Positions 58,766-64,000 of a DNA stretch of 64,000 bases are shown piece after piece. The notes beneath the pieces were generated by a model. The model was not told where the DNA came from, did no database searches, and was given only the letters and a program-made list of their open reading frames with translations. The stretch lies in contig NC_090707.1 of NCBI RefSeq assembly GCF_040954835.1, forward strand, positions 31,638,570 to 31,702,569, given 5' to 3'. This DNA is from Lepisosteus oculatus. Its lineage: Eukaryota; Chordata; Actinopteri; Semionotiformes; Lepisosteidae. The position numbers and the translations under genes were made by a program. Position 1 is the first letter of the stretch, and the number at the start of each line of letters is the position of its first letter.

Positions 58766-59857
58766 ACACAGCCTACGCATGCTGTCGCAGCTACCTACAG
58801 TAGTTGAACTAAGTTATCATTATTATTTATTAATTAAACACACTAATTATTTTCAACATACATTTCTTGTTCTTATGTTTAACAATTAACACATAACTGT
58901 ACATTTGTGCACATATACAGTATACTGTAGGCTATATATACTGTATAGCATTGTGTTATACAGTATACTAATACCTTGCTTTGGTTTACTAGTGTAAATC
59001 TTATGTTATGTGTTACATTTTTCTGTTCTATATAAGAAGTAATCTCATTGTTAGAACATTTACAAAATCTGAAGCTGTGTAACTGTCGTCTTTCTTTTAA
59101 AAAAAGACTCTTGCCAAGCAGGACGATTTGCATTCACTAAACCTAAACCTAAGATACTTAGTGAGTTTTGCAATGATAATTATGTGGTGAAGCTTCCCTC
59201 GCGGGAGTAGAAAGACGTTTTTTTATAAACCCTTCATTCACGATTTTCATACAAATTACAACTGGTAAAATCCTCCCATTTATAATTTAAAAGGCCTTTC
59301 TACTGTTGTGGTAGTCCTACTGTATAGTGAATAAACCATTTTACTCAATACAAATGCTGTGTATTACTAGTCAAATCACCACATCAAACCATAACATTAT
59401 TGCAGCAACACTCAGTAGCTGGACAAAGGCAACAAAAATTGCTTTTTTTTACGACTAGCTGTTGGGGATATCATGAGACCTAAACACATTATACCGTATT
59501 ACTGTGTGATGCTTTAAAGACATTTATTTGAGGATATACCAGGGATTTCTTTCTTAAACAGACTTATCTAAACATTTATTACTGGAGGCCAAACATACTC
59601 ATACTCATGAACATGATACATCATCATTATCTGCATTGTTGCTTAGGATTTGTTCCAGCAGTGCACATTCTTTGAGTTTGGAAATAACCTAGTATTAAAA
59701 ACGAATTCCATATCACATCGTTTCTTTGGTTATGATATTAGTTTTCCAGTGGCTGGATAAAATAAGTTACAGGTCACAATAATATTCACAGGTCACAGTC
59801 TTTAAGGATGAAAAAAGGTTAAAGATCCGTAAAACCTGCAATGAACAATTAAAAAAT

Positions 59858-60650
59858 AAACAAAATATTGATTGCATAAGTAATTCACGCCCTTAATCAA
59901 TAGTTGGTGGAAGCAACGCTAACAGTGGAGGATATTTTTGGTCTCTACCAAGTATGCAAACAATAAGATTCAAGTCAGGACTTTGATTCACTCAAGGAAA
60001 AAAACTTTCTTCTGGTTAAGCCACACCAATGTAGCTCTGGCTTCCTGCTTTGGGTCGTTGTCTTTCTGAAAAGTGAAGCTTGCTCCAGTTGTACTGAAGG
60101 TCCTCAGGAGACTGGAACACATTTTCCTGATTACTGGAAAGCACGATTAGCCCAAACTTCTGCTCCCTCCATTTTCCCCTCATTCTTCACAATGTTCTAG
60201 GTCTTTCTGAGGAGAAGCTTCCCCATAGCATGATGCTGCCACAGCTGTGCTTGACTGTACTAATGGCCTGCATTGGTTCTGCACCAAACGCAAGACTATG
60301 CCTTTAGACCAAAAGTTCAAGTTTTGTCTCATCTGACCCCATAATCTTTTGCCAGATATTTTGCACTATCACTTGAATGCTTTGTTGAAACCTCCATGTG
60401 ACACGCGAAACGAGATTTGTTCGGCAATGGCTTCCTTCAGCTTTGAGGAACAACCAAGAATATTGTTGACCAGAGCACATCTTTGCCATCTCTGAACTCT
60501 GTCGCTGTTTCAGAGCTGCCAGTGGCCACAGGGAGGCAGTGGCATCCTGACCAGTTTATCCTAACTATTACTGCACACAGAGAGAGGCCATTCAACTAAC
60601 TGTGTGACTCGCCAAGGTCATTTTTATTTGAGTTTAGGTTCGAATTTGAA
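59858..60650 (-). mobile_element. Degenerate Tc1/mariner element
   Basis: Minus strand retains MGSDETKLELLV at about 60304-60345, the first-Asp region of a Tc1 transposase. Plus-strand text at 60230-60260 (TAGCATGATGCTGCCAC) is the usual antisense of the GGGSIM motif. Many stops are present and the ends were not resolved. Confidence 0.65.
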
Positions 60651-61065
60651 TTTAGATTTGTCATACTAAAGGGAGTACATACTCATGCATTCAACATATG
60701 TTTTTGCTGAACTTCTTTCATCCATAAATGTGTTCAGTTTTCAAGTTTTGACTAGAAATATTCACATTAAACTATGTTTACGTCATGTGGGACATCACTG
60801 GAAGGGGAGTATTTTTGCAAGACAATGTGGATACTGTAGCGATTTGCACCAATCAGCACTGGACTGTCCCCATGATTTCTACTCTTTTACCCCAGGTTCA
60901 TATTTTTCCACCTTTTCCCTCTATAAAGCCAGGGTGTTCTCTTTTCCCGCCTCTGGGTCCAGAAGATTTCTGCTCTCTCTGACTTCCCAGCCTTACCTGC
61001 TCAATGACTAGTGTGCCCGTCTCCAAAGAACAGGGCAATAAAACTGTCCTGTCAGTGAGCCTATG

Positions 61066-61757
61066 ACAATAATAATTGCTTACACTTATACAGTGCTTTT
61101 CTGGACACTCCACTTAAAGTGCTTTACAGATAATGGGGACTCCCCTCTACCACCACCAATGTGCTGCCCCACCTGCAATGACAGCCACAGTGCACCAGTA
61201 TTCTCACCACATCACCAACAGAGTGATGAAGCCAATTATTAGGAGCTCATGATTGGTAAAGGCCAGGAGGAAAATTGGCCAGGATGCCAAGTTAACACCC
61301 CTACTCTTTTCGAGAAACGCCCTGGGATTTTTAATGACCACAGAGAGTCAGGAATTACTCATATGATATAGCCAGCAGCCATATCACCCTGCAACTCACA
61401 ACTGGTAACCCACTGAAGTTAAGCAGGTGTGAGCCTGGTCAATACCTGGATGGGTGACCTTCTGGGGAAAAACTAAGGTTGCTGATAGCTGATGTGTGGT
61501 GAGCGTTCTGGCACACTATGGCTACCGTCGAATCATCCAGGTGGATACGGCACATTGGTGGAGGGGATCCCCATTACCTGTAAAGTGCTTTGAGTGGAAT
61601 GTCCAGAAAAGTGCTATATAAGTGTAAGCAATTATTATTACTCAGTATTACTTCTCATCCAAAAGACAGCATCTTTTTACAGTATAGTGTCCCCATCACT
61701 ATAATGGGGCACTAGGACTCACACAGATCACAGGATGATTGTCCCCTTCTGGTCACT
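61066..61757 (-). repeat. 5S-derived SINE, copy 7, split by copy 8
   Basis: The outer minus-strand copy covers 61066-61361 and resumes at 61645-61757. The two parts join across the break in the same family text (GTCAGGA... to CTCATCC...). Its own head is missing. Confidence 0.8.
61362..61636 (+). repeat. 5S-derived SINE, copy 8, nested
   Basis: Plus-strand copy with a large internal deletion, inserted in copy 7 and flanked by ATTACTCA (61354-61361 and 61637-61644), an 8-bp target duplication. The head carries AAGTTAAGCAGGTGTGAGCC, like 5S box A. Confidence 0.82.
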
Positions 61758-61759
61758 CC

Positions 61760-62120
61760 TACACTTAAGTCTCTAAATTGGTTGCTTATAAAGTCACTTA
61801 TTCAGTGCAAGTTTCTATTACTGACTTTTAAGGTTTAAATAATCTGGCTCCTTCATACATCTTTGACCTCCTCCGTGTTTACATTTCCTCCCATAGGCTA
61901 CATTCAGCTGAGACCGCTCCTTTGCGCACTGTACCCAGGGTTATATCTCATTCCTTTCCTGTTGCTGCTCCAGTGTTATGGAAAGTCCCTCCTCAGACTC
62001 ATACCTTTTTACTAGAGACTGTGCCTGATAGCCTACTTACCAACAAGTTTGTTCTTGTTTATTTTTTTCTTCTACTCTTTATTTAATCATGATGTACATT
62101 GTCACTGAGTTTGTAATGGC
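61760..62120 (+). mobile_element. LINE ORF2 C-terminal fragment
   Basis: Plus-strand text LAPSYIFDLLRVYISSHRLH with stops, then SFPVAAPVLWKVPPQTHTF, follows the end of LINE ORF2 (NGLAPSYISDLL...APRLWNSLP). It ends in an ATT/GTT repeat. Confidence 0.6.
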
Positions 62121-62138
62121 TTTATAAATAAAGGTTGA

Positions 62139-62166
62139 TATTATTATTATTGTTGTTGTTGTTGTT
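62139..62166. repeat. ATT/GTT trinucleotide microsatellite
   Basis: ATT units pass into GTT units, directly after the LINE fragment. Probably its 3' tail. Confidence 0.8.
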
Positions 62167-62189
62167 AATCCTGATATCTCACTTGCAGT

Positions 62190-62540
62190 CTGTTCCTGAA
62201 AGCTCATCCTGACATGACAACATTTCAGCAGGACAGCCCACATCCTCATGCTGCTCAAGTAACACCGAGACAGTTGTGCAGTGGATACCCTACTTGCCCG
62301 ATTTGGGCCTCATTGAACGCTTGTGGGGTGAGAGGATGTGGATGTAGCACCTAGGGCACAAACTGGTGAACAGGCACATATTTGTCCAGGCTCTACAAGG
62401 GTAACTGGAGCAGAAGTTCACAAGCAACCTGGTGTAAATCGTGCCTCACAAATGTACAGCTTGGACTGTTTCCAACAGTGCCTAAACAGGCTTCTGACCA
62501 TGACCTTTGACAGTTGACAGCCTGTTGGTAACAGAAGTTA
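62190..62540 (+). mobile_element. Tc1-like transposase fragment
   Basis: Plus strand reads TTFQQDSPHPHAAQV, and after a frame break LPDLGLIERLWGE, equivalent to the second Asp and final Glu regions of a Tc1-family transposase. It is frameshifted, and no ends were found. Confidence 0.6.
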
Positions 62541-63349
62541 ATCAGTATAATCTGTGCAAGTGTCACATCTGTATAACAAAAATGGCCGTGATCCCGATAT
62601 AAAGAAATCTTGTAAGTTTCCTGATAATAACCTTGTGAATCACTTATCAGCTACAATTTTTTTTTTTAAAAAAGCTAAGTATATTGTTTACTAACGCTTC
62701 TGTCGTGCTAAAAAATCTCCATTGTTCAGATTTACTGCGGGGTGCAGTATTGGTGTTGTAGATGTTTATATGCGCTTATTATGCAATCGTCGTGCGTCAC
62801 TCCCAGTTTACAAATTCTATGGAACTTCTGCACAACAACACTCCACCCAAGGCTCGTCAGTCGTCAGGCAACAACCACAGCACTTCGTCATTCGGTTCCC
62901 TGCCTGGTTTGAACGCGTTGGAGCAAGAAAAGTGGACAATTCCCATTTGTGTTGGAACGGGGGGTAGAAAGTAAAAAGAATTGCAACGATGTCAGATAAA
63001 AATGCATTTAAATGGGAAATATAAGTTGAATATAATATAAATACTAAGCAACCCATGTTGTGCGTTTCTATGCAGTCCCAAACACGATCTTTAGGTGAGG
63101 CTTCAAATTATTCAGATTGGTAACCCCCCTTGACGTTATGTAATGGATTCGACGTAATAAAGACGACGCTGGGGGCAATGAAAGTATTACAAAAGTAGGG
63201 GGGATCCCTAGGTCATAAATTATTTAGTTTATAATAACGTTGCATATTTTCTCTGGGGAGATATGTACAATACAGCATATTTAAAACACACAATTTTAAC
63301 ATTGAAACAATCAATTATTTGGAGGTGTATTGAATTTAGTTCTGTAAGC

Positions 63350-63530
63350 TTTCATTTCCCACAGAAGAGAACAACCCCGCCATAGTGCGTCAGTCCGAGT
63401 GTTATTAGGCTGGCGCCGCCGCACACAGGTCTAATTTATTCTGGGTGATTTTTTTTGTTGGGGTTGAGCTTTTGAATCGTGTCGCAGTCTTTTCAGGTTC
63501 TCTAACTGTTTTTGATCTGCATTAATTTCG
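63350..63530 (+). promoter_or_regulatory. CpG-rich promoter and first exon of a divergent neighbour gene (putative)
   Basis: CpG density rises sharply from about 63.0 kb to the edge. GGCTGGCGCCGCCGCACACA lies at 63411-63427, and ATTTCG is followed by a strong donor GTAAGT at 63531-63536. No ATG frame of note precedes it, so the exon would be non-coding. The gene's body is outside the window, and identity cannot be given. Confidence 0.5.
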
Positions 63531-64000
63531 GTAAGTTAAATCAACCCAACTTTGGGTGACAGGGCGTACTATTAAAGATAGGGTGTAGAAGCGGGTGTTC
63601 TCTTTTATCTACTCAAGACGCGTATTTTTATCCCGTGTTTGTGTAGGGATATGTGATGATTTCACGGCCTAATTTATTTATGGCAGCGGAATTCATATTG
63701 AACGTGTAACCTGACTCCTGGGCGAACGGACCTTTTCGATAATGTTATGTTGATCGCTTCGTTTTCGTACTCGCCCGGAATACTTGTTGACGTTTTACAT
63801 CGGTATTTTTAAATAAACTCTTTTGTTGGGGGGGGTGGGAGATCCCTAGGCCTAGTGTCAAATTCTACCTCGTTTATCGTAAAATGTAATCACGTTATTG
63901 CCTTTACCGGGGAAATACATCAACATAAAAAAACGGATCGGCATTTCTTTTCGTGTTTTTTTCCCCCGCAACGGTCACATATTAAATCCCTTGATGCCGA

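Noticed and set aside
56061..63349. A second AOX copy upstream, as in the tandem AOX clusters of other vertebrates
   Set aside because: No further AOX exon could be found on either strand in this stretch or in the left 3.4 kb.

Overview
The window is vertebrate, most likely ray-finned fish, nuclear DNA. The evidence is a many-exon protein gene with GT-AG introns, low CpG outside a few islands, and repeat families typical of fish: 5S-rRNA-headed SINEs, tRNA-headed SINEs, Tc1-like transposons and L2/CR1/RTE-type LINE debris. I cannot name the species; the repeat mix would suit a fish with a mid-sized genome.

One host protein gene fills most of the window. It lies on the minus strand from its ATG at 56060 to its TAA at 3641, and I could place all 35 coding exons. 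The exons sum to 4014 nt (1337 residues plus stop) with every splice phase consistent. The product is a complete molybdo-flavoenzyme of the xanthine dehydrogenase/aldehyde oxidase family. From the N-terminus it has two [2Fe-2S] domains (exons 1-6), a linker (7-8), an FAD domain (9-14), a second linker (15-16) and the molybdopterin domain (17-35). Overall similarity, the Cys-Cys linker, Val at the Glu802 site of bovine XDH and loss of the NAD-binding Tyr make it an aldehyde oxidase (AOX1-like). Several active-site positions are still XDH-like. A polyadenylation signal lies at 3468-3473.

The introns hold most of the repeats. Intron 29 contains a young 1629-bp Tc1/mariner element whose transposase is broken by one frameshift. 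Older Tc1 remnants lie near 3.9-5.2, 27.3, 37.4-39.4, 59.9-60.6 and 62.2-62.6 kb. There are eight 5S-derived SINE copies, one nested inside another with a visible target duplication, and about a dozen tRNA-headed SINE copies, two with 14-bp target duplications. A palindromic foldback-like family is present, as is a pair of 240-bp elements that combine DNA-transposon-like ends with a tRNA-like Pol III promoter. LINE fragments lie at 13.9, 32.2-33.6, 50.2, 54.9, 58.5 and 61.8 kb.

Upstream of the gene (56.1-62.7 kb) I see only repeats and unassigned DNA. From about 63.0 kb to the right edge CpG rises, and an exon-like segment ends in a strong plus-strand splice donor at 63531. This is the likely promoter and first non-coding exon of a divergently transcribed neighbour that continues out of the window. 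The left 3.4 kb, beyond the 3' end, holds two SINEs and no gene I can recognise.

I found no CRISPR array, operon or bacterial-type system. The most unusual items are the mixed AOX/XDH active site, the GC-AG intron 33 and the transposon-ended tRNA-like element pair.
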